NCBI GenBank assembly: GCA_015486055.1
Contig: WFSJ01000047.1
Span: 21,255-85,254, forward strand
DNA: 64,000 nucleotides
Source: Acidobacteriota bacterium
Lineage (GTDB): Bacteria > Acidobacteriota > Aminicenantia > S016-38
Reading direction: 5' to 3'
The notes under the pieces were generated by a model, which was not told the DNA's origin, made no database searches, and was given only the letters and a program-made list of their open reading frames with translations. This document shows, in pieces, positions 52,811 through 62,432 of the stretch. The translations under genes were made by a program, and so were the position numbers. Positions within the stretch are counted from its first letter, which is position 1, and every line of letters starts with the position of its first letter.

Positions 52811-53110
52811 TTAATACTGCATAACATTAAGATACCCTTGAATCATCTCAAGGAATTTTGCCCTGTCTATAACATCATCACCTTTAGAGTCTATATTATT
52901 TAGTTGAAGATCTTCCTTTAGGAAGAGGAATTCAACTCCATCCCCCCTTTTTTCCTCCATTATTCTGTGAAATTCCCATGGGGCTCTTTCTTTCACTATT
53001 ACTGCGCTGGCTACAAAGACAACAACATCGCCGCTCTCTGCAAGAGAAATCCCTATGAAAGGTTCCCTTGTCTCATAGGGTGATTTGGAAATTATATAAA
53101 GCACATTCAT
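52811..53110 (-). CDS. Small protein resembling DsrH/TusB sulfur-relay fold
   Basis: MNVLYIISKSPYETREPFIGISLAESGDVVVFVASAVI resembles the TusB/DsrH N-terminus; weak similarity by eye only. Confidence 0.5.
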   Translation of the reverse strand: MNVLYIISKSPYETREPFIGISLAESGDVVVFVASAVIVKERAPWEFHRIMEEKRGDGVEFLFLKEDLQLNNIDSKGDDVIDRAKFLEMIQGYLNVMQY

Positions 53111-53204
53111 CTTTCAGCACCTATCATTATACATAATAGAGCAGGAGCTTTCAAGCAGAAGTCCCTGATGAGGAGTTTCTATCTTTAGAAAAGGCATCTT
53201 GTCC

Positions 53205-54869
53205 TTAATTACCCTGTATTTTAAGTTTTCTCATTCTGTTAATAGCCATAGCTAATTCCTGCCTTCTTACATAGAACATAGAGGGAGAAATTCCTGATAG
53301 AATCTCAAAACCGCTTCTAAAAACATTTTCTTCCCATCTTTTAAGGAGCTCATTTAAGTCGGTTTCCTTGCTCCTTTGGAGGTTAAAAAGGTGTCTCAGG
53401 GAATACGAAATCGTTCTCAGCTGAGATGATGTCTTTATCTGCTCAAAAGAATGTGTGTCTATTTCTTCTCCCCCATAAAATATTGTTCTTTCCTTAACCT
53501 TAATTCTATCTTTACCTCTCAAATATGGCGAAAAACTATCTGCAAGAGGAATTCTTGAAACAGGTTTTTTTAGAGGCGGAAAATCTCCTTTGAACTCGGA
53601 AGGATATCTTTTGACTATCCTCTTTGCCTCTCCTGTTTCATCGTTGGGAAGATACTCCTCCATAACGATGACAAGATCAGCTACCGAAAGGTATTCCCCT
53701 GCCCCACCAGCTACGATTATAGTAGAAATTCCCATCTGCTTCATTTCTTTTATTCTCTCAACAAAAGGGATGATAGGTTCCTTCCTTATTAGTTCACTCA
53801 TTCTTTCATCCTTTATCATGAAGTTTGTAGCAGTTGTATCCTCATCTATTAATATAAGAGAGGTTCCGAATTCCATTGCTTCTGAAATAGAAGCTGCCAT
53901 TGAGGTAGAACCTGAAGCATTTTCAGTCGAAAACTTTTCGGTTTCAAGACCGTTGGGAAGTTCTCTTATAAAATTTGAAATATCCACACTCTTTATGGAC
54001 CTTCCGTCCTCTGCCCTTATCTTTAGAGCATCTTTTACTGTTATTACCCATTCCCTCCCGTCTCCATATATATGGTTGTAAACTCCATTCTGGATTGCCT
54101 CAAGCAGGGTGGTTTTCCCATGGTATCCTCCCCCTGAAATGAGGGTTATTCCCTTAGGAATCCCCATGCCAACCACTTTACTTCCACATTTGAGCTCAAT
54201 TTCGACCCTGAGATTCTTGGGAGAAAGGAAAAATTTACCACCTTTCATAGGAAAATCGCTTATCCCACTCTGTCTTGGAAGAACTGAACCATCACCTATA
54301 AAAGCAACGAGATCCATCTCCTTGAGTTTTTCTCTGAGTTCTTCCTGACACCTATAGAGCTTGGTATGGGAATCAAGAGAGTCTTTATCCATGCTGGCGA
54401 ACAAAATGCTCTGCGCTATCTTCGGCACCTTTCGGAAAAGCATTTCCTCTGCTTCCTTTCCAAGTATCCTTCGCCCTTGGGCAGGAAGTCCAACATAGAA
54501 TTTTGCTACAAGACTTTCACCCTTTAAAGAAATAGCTGAGCGGGAAAATACTGCCTGCGTAGGGTCAGGTACTGAAATAGAGCCGCTTCCTCCTGTTCCT
54601 CTCCTCCGGGACTCCCTTCTGCAAGTTTCAAACAATCTTCTGTATACAAAATCCTCAGTAGCAGTTCTTGAGTCCTCCTTAATGTATTTTTCGCCATAAC
54701 CGTGGTTCCTAATTGTCAGCTTTAAAACCGAGGGCGTTGCAAAAGGGTCCCCCTGAATCCTCAGAAATTCAAAATCAAAATCCCTGAATTTGTATATTCC
54801 TCTAAGGGATGCATAGGCTTTATATCCTCTACCATCTATCTCTCTGAGCTTTTTCCTCAGTCTCTCCAT
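53205..54869 (-). CDS. ABC-class predicted ATPase (COG3044-like)
   Basis: GMGIPKGITLISGGGYHGKTTLLEAIQNGVYNHIYGDGREWVIT; SLILIDEDTTATNFMIKDERM. Start set at SD GGAGGAAAGA-ATG (54869). Confidence 0.9.
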   Translation of the reverse strand: MERLRKKLREIDGRGYKAYASLRGIYKFRDFDFEFLRIQGDPFATPSVLKLTIRNHGYGEKYIKEDSRTATEDFVYRRLFETCRRESRRRGTGGSGSISVPDPTQAVFSRSAISLKGESLVAKFYVGLPAQGRRILGKEAEEMLFRKVPKIAQSILFASMDKDSLDSHTKLYRCQEELREKLKEMDLVAFIGDGSVLPRQSGISDFPMKGGKFFLSPKNLRVEIELKCGSKVVGMGIPKGITLISGGGYHGKTTLLEAIQNGVYNHIYGDGREWVITVKDALKIRAEDGRSIKSVDISNFIRELPNGLETEKFSTENASGSTSMAASISEAMEFGTSLILIDEDTTATNFMIKDERMSELIRKEPIIPFVERIKEMKQMGISTIIVAGGAGEYLSVADLVIVMEEYLPNDETGEAKRIVKRYPSEFKGDFPPLKKPVSRIPLADSFSPYLRGKDRIKVKERTIFYGGEEIDTHSFEQIKTSSQLRTISYSLRHLFNLQRSKETDLNELLKRWEENVFRSGFEILSGISPSMFYVRRQELAMAINRMRKLKIQGN

Positions 54870-55626
54870 TCTTTCCTCCAAATAGCATGTAAAAATTTTT
54901 TAGAAGACTCGGAAAAATCTCCTCCTGAGTTTTCCCTCTTACTTCAGCAAGTTTTTCTCCTACTTTATGGACATATATAGGTTCGTTTCTTTTGCCTCTA
55001 TAAGGTTCTGGAGCAAGATATGGCGAATCTGTCTCAACTAAAATTCTATTCTCTGGCGCTTTTGACGCGACTTCCCTTATAAAATCTCCCCATTTGAAGG
55101 TAATCATTCCAGAAAAGGAAATGAAATACCCGAGGGAAATGGCAAGATCTGCAAGCCATGTTTCCTCGGAAAAACTGTGTAAAACTCCGTTTGTATTAAA
55201 CTTTTCAATAAGATTTGCCAAGTCCTCTGCAGATTTTCTACTGTGAATTACAACAGGAAGGCTATATTTCTCGGCTATTTCAAGCTGATATTTCAATACA
55301 TCCCTTTGTTTTTCCCTCGGTGAAAAATTGTAATAATAATCGAGACCTATTTCACCTATAGCAGATATTGCTCCCGTTAAAGCAGCTTTATCTATCAATT
55401 CCCTAATTTCATTGTTCCATTCCTTTGCGTGGTGTGGATGAAGGCCAACTGCAAGATAGATTGAGGGGTACTTTCCCCGCAAGCTTAATCCCTCTGAAAA
55501 TTCTTCAGGGGCACAGGGAATCAGGATGGGTGAAACATCAGCCCTGAATGCTCTGCGAACAACCTCATCTCTATCTTTGGAAAACTTCCTGTCTACAAGA
55601 TGAGCATGGGAATCAGGAATCCTCAT
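54829..55626 (-). CDS. tatD: TatD family DNase
   Basis: DSHAHLVDRKF, AVGLHPHHAKEW, AIGEIGLDYYYNFSPREKQ, VIHSRKS, ETDSPYLAPEPYRGKRNEP. Confidence 0.95.
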   Translation of the reverse strand: MRIPDSHAHLVDRKFSKDRDEVVRRAFRADVSPILIPCAPEEFSEGLSLRGKYPSIYLAVGLHPHHAKEWNNEIRELIDKAALTGAISAIGEIGLDYYYNFSPREKQRDVLKYQLEIAEKYSLPVVIHSRKSAEDLANLIEKFNTNGVLHSFSEETWLADLAISLGYFISFSGMITFKWGDFIREVASKAPENRILVETDSPYLAPEPYRGKRNEPIYVHKVGEKLAEVRGKTQEEIFPSLLKNFYMLFGGKNGETEEKAQRDRW

Positions 55627-55928
55627 TCTATCCCGAATTTTCTCTTTGCCTCCTCACTCATCATTGAAGGATTCCAAGGCGGATCAAAAACAATCTCCAC
55701 ATCCACATTTTTGACGCCTTCCATCCGCGAAAGTCCCATTTGAATCTCTCTGACGAAATCTTGCTGAAGCGGACATCCAACAGCTGTAAGAGTCATTTTT
55801 ATATGAACATCACCATTGTCCTTTGCATCTATACTATATATTAAGCCAAGATCGTAAAGGCTTACCCCGACTTCTGGATCAATTATAGTTTTCAATTTTT
55901 CTATTATCCTTTCCTTAAATTCCTCCAT
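55623..55928 (-). CDS. MIP18/SufT-type Fe-S assembly protein
   Basis: IDPEVGVSLYDLGLIYSIDAKDNGDVHIKMTLTAVGCPLQQDFVREI...VFDPPWNPSMMSEEAKRKFGI. Confidence 0.93.
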   Translation of the reverse strand: MEEFKERIIEKLKTIIDPEVGVSLYDLGLIYSIDAKDNGDVHIKMTLTAVGCPLQQDFVREIQMGLSRMEGVKNVDVEIVFDPPWNPSMMSEEAKRKFGIE

Positions 55929-56721
55929 TCTTTCCTCCTTTCTTTTTAGCTTTTTTCTCAAGGAATCTTTTTGATTTTATGCCCCATTTGCTCTCAGGAT
56001 AATCTGTTATAACTTTTGAAAGAAATGCCTTACCTTCATTTTCTTCCCCTCTCATATACAAGCTTATCCCATATTTATAATAAACCTCATCAATTTTGCT
56101 GAAGTCTGGAAATTTATCCAGAATCTCCTTATATCTCCAAGAAGCACCAAGCCACTCCTTAACTCTAAAATAGAAATTCGCTATAAGAAGAAGATGAGTA
56201 GCATATCTGCTTCTGCATTTCTTCAACCTTTTTTCAGCTTCTTTAGCTTCCTGACTCTCTGGATACCTTTTTACCACCTTTTCCAGCTCCTTTATTGCTT
56301 TTAAGGTGGGTCCTTGGTCTCTTCCTGGTTTCCTCATCTGTTTGTAATAACACATCCCCATCATTAACTGGGCATATGCTGCTTTAGGATGGTAAGGATA
56401 CAGGGAAACAAATTCCCTATATTCGTTTATTGCCAGAGTTAAAGAAGCGATGTCTCCCTTTCTATAGTAACTATCAGCAATGGCAAGTTTGGCTCTCGGA
56501 GTATATTTACTCCTGGGATAAAGCTCAATAAGAGCAGAGAATATTTTCCTTGCCTTCTCGTATTTCTTCTTATTAAGATATTTTTTCCCCATATTATATA
56601 AAACCTTGTCTGAGGCCCCCTGAGGATAAAGAGATGCTTTCTTTCTTCCACAAAACGAAAGTAAAGTAAGACTAAAGATTGTAATTGTAAATATTCTTAA
56701 TCCAATTCCATTCTTCTTCAA
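55915..56721 (-). CDS. bamD: Outer membrane assembly lipoprotein BamD-like
   Basis: Lipobox LLSFCG; TPR (KARKIFSALIELYPRSKYTPRAKLAIADSYYRKGD). TTG start at 56721 preferred: GGAGGAAGGAA-TTG. Confidence 0.87.
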   Translation of the reverse strand: MKKNGIGLRIFTITIFSLTLLSFCGRKKASLYPQGASDKVLYNMGKKYLNKKKYEKARKIFSALIELYPRSKYTPRAKLAIADSYYRKGDIASLTLAINEYREFVSLYPYHPKAAYAQLMMGMCYYKQMRKPGRDQGPTLKAIKELEKVVKRYPESQEAKEAEKRLKKCRSRYATHLLLIANFYFRVKEWLGASWRYKEILDKFPDFSKIDEVYYKYGISLYMRGEENEGKAFLSKVITDYPESKWGIKSKRFLEKKAKKKGGKNGGI

Positions 56722-57619
56722 TTCCTTCCTCCATTGATTTTTTTGGTCTGTAACCCAAGTCATTTTTAGCTCTATCTATTGAGGCAAGAGTTTTCTTTAC
56801 ATCACCCCTGGCCTCTTCCAGTTTTTTTCTTCTTATCCTTTTTCCAGAGACTTTTTCTATAATTCTAAGGGCTTCTGAAAGAGCAATTTCCCTTTCTGAA
56901 CCGAGATTATAGACCTTGCCATTCTTTCCCTTCTCAACTGCTAAGAGAATTCCTTCAACTATATCTCCCACATGGGTAAAATCCCTTACCTGCGAACCAT
57001 CTCCATAAAGGGGAAATTCTTTGTCAAATATCATAGACTTCATAGCCTTATGAAAAGCCATATCCGGTCTTTGTCTTCTTCCAAATACAGTAAAAAACCT
57101 AAGGCTAACAGTAGGAACCCCAAAATTTCCCGCATATAACATGGCAAGGTTCTCTCCTGCAAGTTTCGTAACTCCGTAAGGAGAAAATGGCATTGGAAGA
57201 GAATCTTCCTTTAAAGGAAAGCTTTTGCTCTGACCATAAATAGAAGAGCTTGAAGCAAAAATGAATTTGGAAATTTTTATATTCTTTACTCTTTCAAGAA
57301 GTCTCTGGGTAGAGATTATATTATCCCTTATATAATGATCAAATTCCTGTCCCCAGCTTTTTCTCACCCCTGGTTGGGCAGCAAGATGAAATATGTAATC
57401 CCCTTTTTTTATAAAATCCAAAGGGGATGTGGAAATGTCCTGTTCAGAAAGGACAAAATCAGAATTTTCAAGGCATTTCTCTATATTCTTTCTTTTCAAA
57501 GAAGGAGCATAATAATCCCTGAAACAATCTACACCAAAGACCTTCCATCCTTCTTTTAAAAGCCTTTCACATAGGGAAGAACCTATAAACCCTGCAACTC
57601 CTGTTATAACAGCTCTCAA
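56672..57619 (-). CDS. NAD-dependent sugar epimerase/dehydratase
   Basis: AVITGVAGFIGSSLCERLLKEGWKVFGVDCF; SSSSIYGQ...SPYGVTKLAGE. Confidence 0.93.
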   Translation of the reverse strand: MRAVITGVAGFIGSSLCERLLKEGWKVFGVDCFRDYYAPSLKRKNIEKCLENSDFVLSEQDISTSPLDFIKKGDYIFHLAAQPGVRKSWGQEFDHYIRDNIISTQRLLERVKNIKISKFIFASSSSIYGQSKSFPLKEDSLPMPFSPYGVTKLAGENLAMLYAGNFGVPTVSLRFFTVFGRRQRPDMAFHKAMKSMIFDKEFPLYGDGSQVRDFTHVGDIVEGILLAVEKGKNGKVYNLGSEREIALSEALRIIEKVSGKRIRRKKLEEARGDVKKTLASIDRAKNDLGYRPKKSMEEGIEEEWNWIKNIYNYNL

Positions 57620-58269
57620 CCTGCAGTCTCCTTAAGTTTTAAGAGATTCGAAAGGGAATCTCCGCTGCCAAAAACTGAGCTTCCAGCAATTGCAATATCT
57701 GCTCCAGCATCAAATACTTGCTTTATGTTTTCCTTTCTCACACCTCCATCTACTTCTATCAGGAAGGATTTTTCTTCTTCCTTTCTAATTCCTGCAAGCG
57801 ATTCTATCTTTTGTAAACCCTCATCTATGAATCTTTGTCCCCCAAATCCAGGGTTTACTGTAAGAAGAAGGACAAAATCAACATAAGGAAGTGAGGGTTC
57901 AAGAAGGCAAAGAGAAGTTGTAGGATTGAGAGCAAGTCCTGCTTTTTTCCCTCTTTCCTTTATTCTCATCAAATACCTATTGTGGTGAGGAGTTGCTTCT
58001 ACTGGAAAAGAGACCCAATCTGCCCCTGAGTCGATATACCACTCCATTATAACTTCTGGCCTGTCTACCATTAAGTGAACATCTAAGGTTAAAGATGGGA
58101 ATTCTTTCCTCATTCCCTTAACGAAATGAGGCCCAAATGTTAAATTGGGAACAAAATGTCCGTCCATTATATCTACATGAAGTATTTCGGTCTCAGAAGC
58201 TACATTCTCAATTTCCTCTTTCAACCTCAGCGGATCGGCAGAAAGTATTGAAGGAGCAATTTTTCTCAT
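57616..58269 (-). CDS. rpe: Ribulose-phosphate 3-epimerase
   Basis: IAPSILSADPLRLKEEIE; LHVDIMDGHFVPNLTFGP; TVNPGFGGQRFI; VDGGV. Confidence 0.96.
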   Translation of the reverse strand: MRKIAPSILSADPLRLKEEIENVASETEILHVDIMDGHFVPNLTFGPHFVKGMRKEFPSLTLDVHLMVDRPEVIMEWYIDSGADWVSFPVEATPHHNRYLMRIKERGKKAGLALNPTTSLCLLEPSLPYVDFVLLLTVNPGFGGQRFIDEGLQKIESLAGIRKEEEKSFLIEVDGGVRKENIKQVFDAGADIAIAGSSVFGSGDSLSNLLKLKETAG

Positions 58270-58982
58270 TTTGTAACCTTAAAGGAAATTATCTGATTCT
58301 TATTTATTTTATATCCGGGAAAAGGAAGCTGCTTTATGATAATACCGGCTTCCCATCCAGGGTAACTTACAAGTTCGGGCGGCGAAACCTTAAATCCAAG
58401 TTCCCTAAGTGTTAAATCGACCACATCAAACTCCTTACCTATAAAATCAGGCATAACAAAGGATTCTTGAGATGGTTCCGAAACAAGAAGGTCCACGTAG
58501 GAGTTTTTGGCGACCTTTTTCCCTGGTACAGGAACTTGAGCCAGGACAACAGATGGATCATGAGAAGGGCTGAAAATCTGTGTAACTTTTCCGAGTTCAA
58601 GATTGAGATCCTGCATTTCCATCCTTACCGCCTCAAGCTTTTTCCCTCTAAAATCAGGAATTTCAACTCCCTCTTCACCTTGAGAAACCACGACCTGAAT
58701 TTCTCCTCCTTTCTTGATCTCAAATCCTGGGTATGGATTTTGTGAGAGGATAATTCCTCCCGGTATTCCCTCTTCTTCTCTTGAAGCAATAACCTTAATG
58801 CAAACACCCATTTGCTTTACAAGATTTTCTGCTTTCTTTACATCAATCCCCGTGAGTTTCGGCACGTAGATCTTCCTCCCTTTAACCTCCATTGTAAAGG
58901 TTATAAGAGTAGCAGCTATAGTGAATGAAAGAAAAAGCAAAATATAAGCTCCGATATTAAGAATTTTTTTTCCTAAACTCAT
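58266..58982 (-). CDS. PASTA-domain membrane-anchored protein
   Basis: One N-terminal TM then three PASTA-like repeats (VPKLTGIDVKKAENLVKQMG; IPDFRGKKLEAVRMEMQDLNLEL; MPDFIGKEFDVVDLTLRELGFKV). Start at 58982. Confidence 0.88.
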   Translation of the reverse strand: MSLGKKILNIGAYILLFLSFTIAATLITFTMEVKGRKIYVPKLTGIDVKKAENLVKQMGVCIKVIASREEEGIPGGIILSQNPYPGFEIKKGGEIQVVVSQGEEGVEIPDFRGKKLEAVRMEMQDLNLELGKVTQIFSPSHDPSVVLAQVPVPGKKVAKNSYVDLLVSEPSQESFVMPDFIGKEFDVVDLTLRELGFKVSPPELVSYPGWEAGIIIKQLPFPGYKINKNQIISFKVTK

Positions 58983-59025
58983 GAGAATATATTTTACCAA
59001 CTTTTCCTGATAAAATATACAAGTA

Positions 59026-59496
59026 ATGGATAGAAAGAACAAAACTGCTCCGCTCTTTTCCCTACCAGAAGAGGAAGATGAGAGGAACGATGGGCTTGAA
59101 GAACTAAAGGAACTTGAACCTTCCCCTGCTGGAAGACGGCTTATCGCCTCTCTGTTTGATGCCATACTCATTGGATTTTTTATTTTTTCTCCTCTCTTGA
59201 CCTTTCATCCTAACTCAAATACTTCTTCTCTCTGGTTTTCATTTCTTCTCTATGGTTTCAATATAATCTTTTCCTACCACTTCCTCTTCTATTTCTTCAT
59301 AGGAAGAACCATCGGAGATTGGCTGGGAGGGATAGAGCTTAATAATTCAAAATTCAGTCTCTCCCTTGCCTTTTCTTACTCCTTCGTCAAGACAATTTTT
59401 ACGATTGTCCCCCTTAATTTGCTGTTTCCTATATTCCTCGAAAAGAACCAAACAGGTGAACAATTTATGTTCGGCAGGGGATATGAAAAGTATTAG
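59026..59496 (+). CDS. RDD family membrane protein
   Basis: AGRRLIASLFDAILIGFFIFSPLL; FYFFIGRTIGDWLGGIEL. Confidence 0.78.
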   Translation: MDRKNKTAPLFSLPEEEDERNDGLEELKELEPSPAGRRLIASLFDAILIGFFIFSPLLTFHPNSNTSSLWFSFLLYGFNIIFSYHFLFYFFIGRTIGDWLGGIELNNSKFSLSLAFSYSFVKTIFTIVPLNLLFPIFLEKNQTGEQFMFGRGYEKY

Positions 59497-60178
59497 CATA
59501 ATAATACCACTCTATAATGAAGAGGAAACAGCAGCAGAACTTGTCAAGAAGGTTTTATCCTTAAAGCTCCCGCTGGAAAAGCAAATATTAGCTGTTGATG
59601 ACGGTTCAACTGACTCAACATATGAAATTATAGAGCAAGTAAGCAAAACTCATCCTGAAGTAACGATACTAAAACACAGAAAAAATGCAGGGAAAGGAGC
59701 AGCACTTCAAACTGCATTTTCTCACACAAGAGGTGATATAGTAATTATCCAAGACGGAGATCTTGAATATGACCCTGCGGAAATTCCAAAGGTAATAAAG
59801 CCTTTGGTTGAGGGAAAAGCAGACCTTGTTTATGGATCAAGGTTCCTGAAAAACCCGAGAAGGAATTTCCTGTTTTTCTTCTATCTGGGCAATAAATTGC
59901 TTACCTATATTTCCAATATATTCACAAGTTTCAAGACCACTGATATGGAAACTTGCTATAAAGCTTTCAAAAAAGAACTTATTGAGAATATGGAACTAAA
60001 GGAAAAAAGATTCGGAGTAGAACCCGAGCTTACTGCAAAATTCTCAAAAAAAAGACCAAGATTTGCTGAAATACCTATAAAATATAAAGGAAGGGCAAAG
60101 AAAGAAGGGAAGAAAATCAAGTGGAAAGATGGGATAAAGGCAATTTACTGCATCATCAAATATAACATTTTTTCCTGA
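59483..60178 (+). CDS. Glycosyltransferase family 2 (DPM1-like)
   Basis: MKSISIIIPLYNEEETAAELVKKVL; ILAVDDGSTDSTYEII; IIQDGDLEYDPAEIPKVIKPLVEGKADLVYGSRF. Confidence 0.94.
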   Translation: MKSISIIIPLYNEEETAAELVKKVLSLKLPLEKQILAVDDGSTDSTYEIIEQVSKTHPEVTILKHRKNAGKGAALQTAFSHTRGDIVIIQDGDLEYDPAEIPKVIKPLVEGKADLVYGSRFLKNPRRNFLFFFYLGNKLLTYISNIFTSFKTTDMETCYKAFKKELIENMELKEKRFGVEPELTAKFSKKRPRFAEIPIKYKGRAKKEGKKIKWKDGIKAIYCIIKYNIFS

Positions 60179-60186
60179 TTTTTCCC

Positions 60187-60216
60187 TTGACAATTGAATA
60201 TTTAGTATTATATATT
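60187..60216 (+). promoter_or_regulatory. Sigma70-type promoter of nrdJ
   Basis: TTGACA (60187-60192) - 18 bp - TATATT (60211-60216), then SD GGAGGAAAAAA before the ATG at 60252. Confidence 0.5.
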
Positions 60217-60251
60217 TATAAAGCCACAATATTTAGAAAAGGAGGAAAAAA

Positions 60252-62342
60252 ATGAGCTTAGAAGGATTCGGCGAAAATGCGATGAAAATCTTGAAGGCTA
60301 GATATTTTGCCAAGGATGAAAACGGGGAGCTTATTGAGACAAAACCCTCTCAGCTCTTCAACAGAGTAGCTACTTATGTAGCTGGGGCCGAAAAGACCAA
60401 TAAAGAAAGGGATTTCTGGAGAAAAAGATTTTACGAGATCATGATATCAAAGGAATTTATCCCAAATAGTCCCACCCTTACAGGAGCAGGAAGGGATATG
60501 TGTCTGAGTGCATGTTTTGTGCTTCCAGTGGAGGATTCAATTGACAGCATATTCGATACTGTAAAATTCACCGCTAAGGTTCACAAGGAAGGCGGAGGCA
60601 CAGGATTTGATTTTTCAAGAATAAGACCAAAAGGAGCAATGGTAAAAAAAACCAGAGGGGTTGCATCGGGCCCGATCTCTTTTATGAAGATTATAGATGC
60701 AGCAACCGAAGAGATAAAACAGGGAGGAGTCAGAAGAGGAGCAAATATGGGGGTGCTAAGAGTGGATCATCCTGACATTGAGAAATTTATAGAAACAAAA
60801 AGGGATGAAAAGACCCTTACAAACTTTAATATTTCGGTAGCAATAACAGAAAAATTCTGGAAAGCTCTTCAACAGGATGGTGAATATGATCTTATTGCCC
60901 CCCATACAGGAAAAGTTATTGGAAAGAGAAAAGCTTCTGAAATATTTGATAAGATAGTTGAATCTGCCTGGACAATGGGCGATCCTGGCCTAATCTTTAT
61001 TGACAGGGTGAACGAACAAAATCCAACGAGACCGTGGGGACCCATTAGGTCTACAAACCCCTGCGGAGAACAACCTCTTCATGATTGGGAAAGTTGCAAT
61101 CTTGGCTCAATAAACCTCGCAGCTTTTTACGACAGGAAGAAAAAGGAATTTAATTGGGACAGATTTGCCTATGTAATTGAAACTGGGGTTAGATTTCTCG
61201 ATGATGTAATAGACGTCAATAAGTTTCCTTTAAAGCAAATTGAGGAGGCGACAAAGCTGAATAGAAGAATAGGTCTTGGAGTTATGGGACTCGCAGACCT
61301 TTTCATCCTGATGGAAATGAAATACGACACGGATGAAACCCTTGAATTAGCGGAAAAAATAGCAAAATTCCTCAGGGAAAAGGCAGAGGAGCAGACAAAA
61401 TTACTCGCAGAAGAAAGGGGAAGCTTTCCAAATATTGACAACTCTATTTATAAGGGCGAAAAGAGGAGGAACGCCACAGTTTTAACAATCGCTCCAACAG
61501 GAACAATTTCAAGAATAGCTGGGACGAGCTCTTCCATTGAACCCGTGTTCGCCTTTGAACTTGTATCCAATATACTTGATGGAAAACTCATTGACATCCA
61601 TCCCTTATATAAAGAATGGAAGGAAGAACATCCTGATGAAAATATTCCTCCTTATTTTGTAACAGCCCACGATATAGAACCAGAATGGCATTTAAGGATG
61701 CAAGCAGCTTTCCAGAAATATGTTGATAATGCAGTCTCAAAGACTATAAATTTCCCCAATTCAGCTACAGTTGAAGATGTGAGGGAAGCATATCTTCTAT
61801 CTTATGATCTCGGTCTAAAGGGAATAACAGTTTACAGAGATGGATGCAGGGCTGAACAGGTCCTTGAAAAGGCAGGAGAAGAGAAACTGAGACCGGCTGA
61901 AAGACCGGATTCTCTCCCATCAAAAACAGACAAAATAAAAACAGGATTCGGCACTCTCTACATAACTGTTTCATTTATGAAAGAAAAACCCTTTGAAGTG
62001 TTTGCACAAATAGGGAAAAGCGGATATTCAACTATGGCGGACGCGGAGGCTATAGGAAGACTTATCTCTTTGTGTCTTCGCTCAGGAATAGAACCGGAGC
62101 TAATAATAAGCCAGCTCAAAGGTATAGGAGGTGCTGAACCCATTTTCTATAATGGACAGATGATCCAATCAATCCCAGATGCCATAGCAAAGGTTCTTGA
62201 AAGAATGCTCGGGGAAATGGAAATTGAATCTTCAGAAAAGGATATAGGGATGGAGAGGTGTCCTGTCTGTGGTTGGCCTCTTCCTGATGAGAAATGCCCG
62301 ACCTGCCCCAACTGTGGTTGGTCAAAATGCGGAAGCCAATAA
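60252..62342 (+). CDS. nrdJ: Adenosylcobalamin-dependent (class II) ribonucleotide reductase
   Basis: [95 protein letters not shown]-terminal Cys-rich [20 protein letters not shown]. Confidence 0.95.
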   Translation: MSLEGFGENAMKILKARYFAKDENGELIETKPSQLFNRVATYVAGAEKTNKERDFWRKRFYEIMISKEFIPNSPTLTGAGRDMCLSACFVLPVEDSIDSIFDTVKFTAKVHKEGGGTGFDFSRIRPKGAMVKKTRGVASGPISFMKIIDAATEEIKQGGVRRGANMGVLRVDHPDIEKFIETKRDEKTLTNFNISVAITEKFWKALQQDGEYDLIAPHTGKVIGKRKASEIFDKIVESAWTMGDPGLIFIDRVNEQNPTRPWGPIRSTNPCGEQPLHDWESCNLGSINLAAFYDRKKKEFNWDRFAYVIETGVRFLDDVIDVNKFPLKQIEEATKLNRRIGLGVMGLADLFILMEMKYDTDETLELAEKIAKFLREKAEEQTKLLAEERGSFPNIDNSIYKGEKRRNATVLTIAPTGTISRIAGTSSSIEPVFAFELVSNILDGKLIDIHPLYKEWKEEHPDENIPPYFVTAHDIEPEWHLRMQAAFQKYVDNAVSKTINFPNSATVEDVREAYLLSYDLGLKGITVYRDGCRAEQVLEKAGEEKLRPAERPDSLPSKTDKIKTGFGTLYITVSFMKEKPFEVFAQIGKSGYSTMADAEAIGRLISLCLRSGIEPELIISQLKGIGGAEPIFYNGQMIQSIPDAIAKVLERMLGEMEIESSEKDIGMERCPVCGWPLPDEKCPTCPNCGWSKCGSQ

Positions 62343-62370
62343 CTCGATCAATCTCCTTAAGCAAGCACAT

Positions 62371-62400
62371 TTGACATTCCTTGCTTAATTGCCTTATTAT
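62371..62400 (+). promoter_or_regulatory. Sigma70-type promoter of the serpin gene within an inverted repeat
   Basis: TTGACA (62371-62376) - 18 bp - TATTAT (62395-62400); flanked by TTAAGCAAG (62357-62365) and CTTGCTTAA (62380-62388). Confidence 0.5.
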
Positions 62401-62432
62401 AATTGCACAAAAAATAGACATAGAGTTAAAAG

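Noticed and set aside
53590-54081. Antisense 163-aa ORF within the ABC-class ATPase
   Set aside because: Low-complexity Ser/Ile-rich translation opposite a well-supported gene; no SD or family similarity.
60179-60251. Cobalamin riboswitch or NrdR boxes upstream of nrdJ
   Set aside because: The leader is only about 70 nt, with no B12-box-like sequence and no convincing paired NrdR motifs.
62357-62388. Inverted repeat as an intrinsic terminator for nrdJ
   Set aside because: No U tract, AT-rich stem with 14-nt loop, and the loop holds a consensus -35 box; treated as a putative operator.
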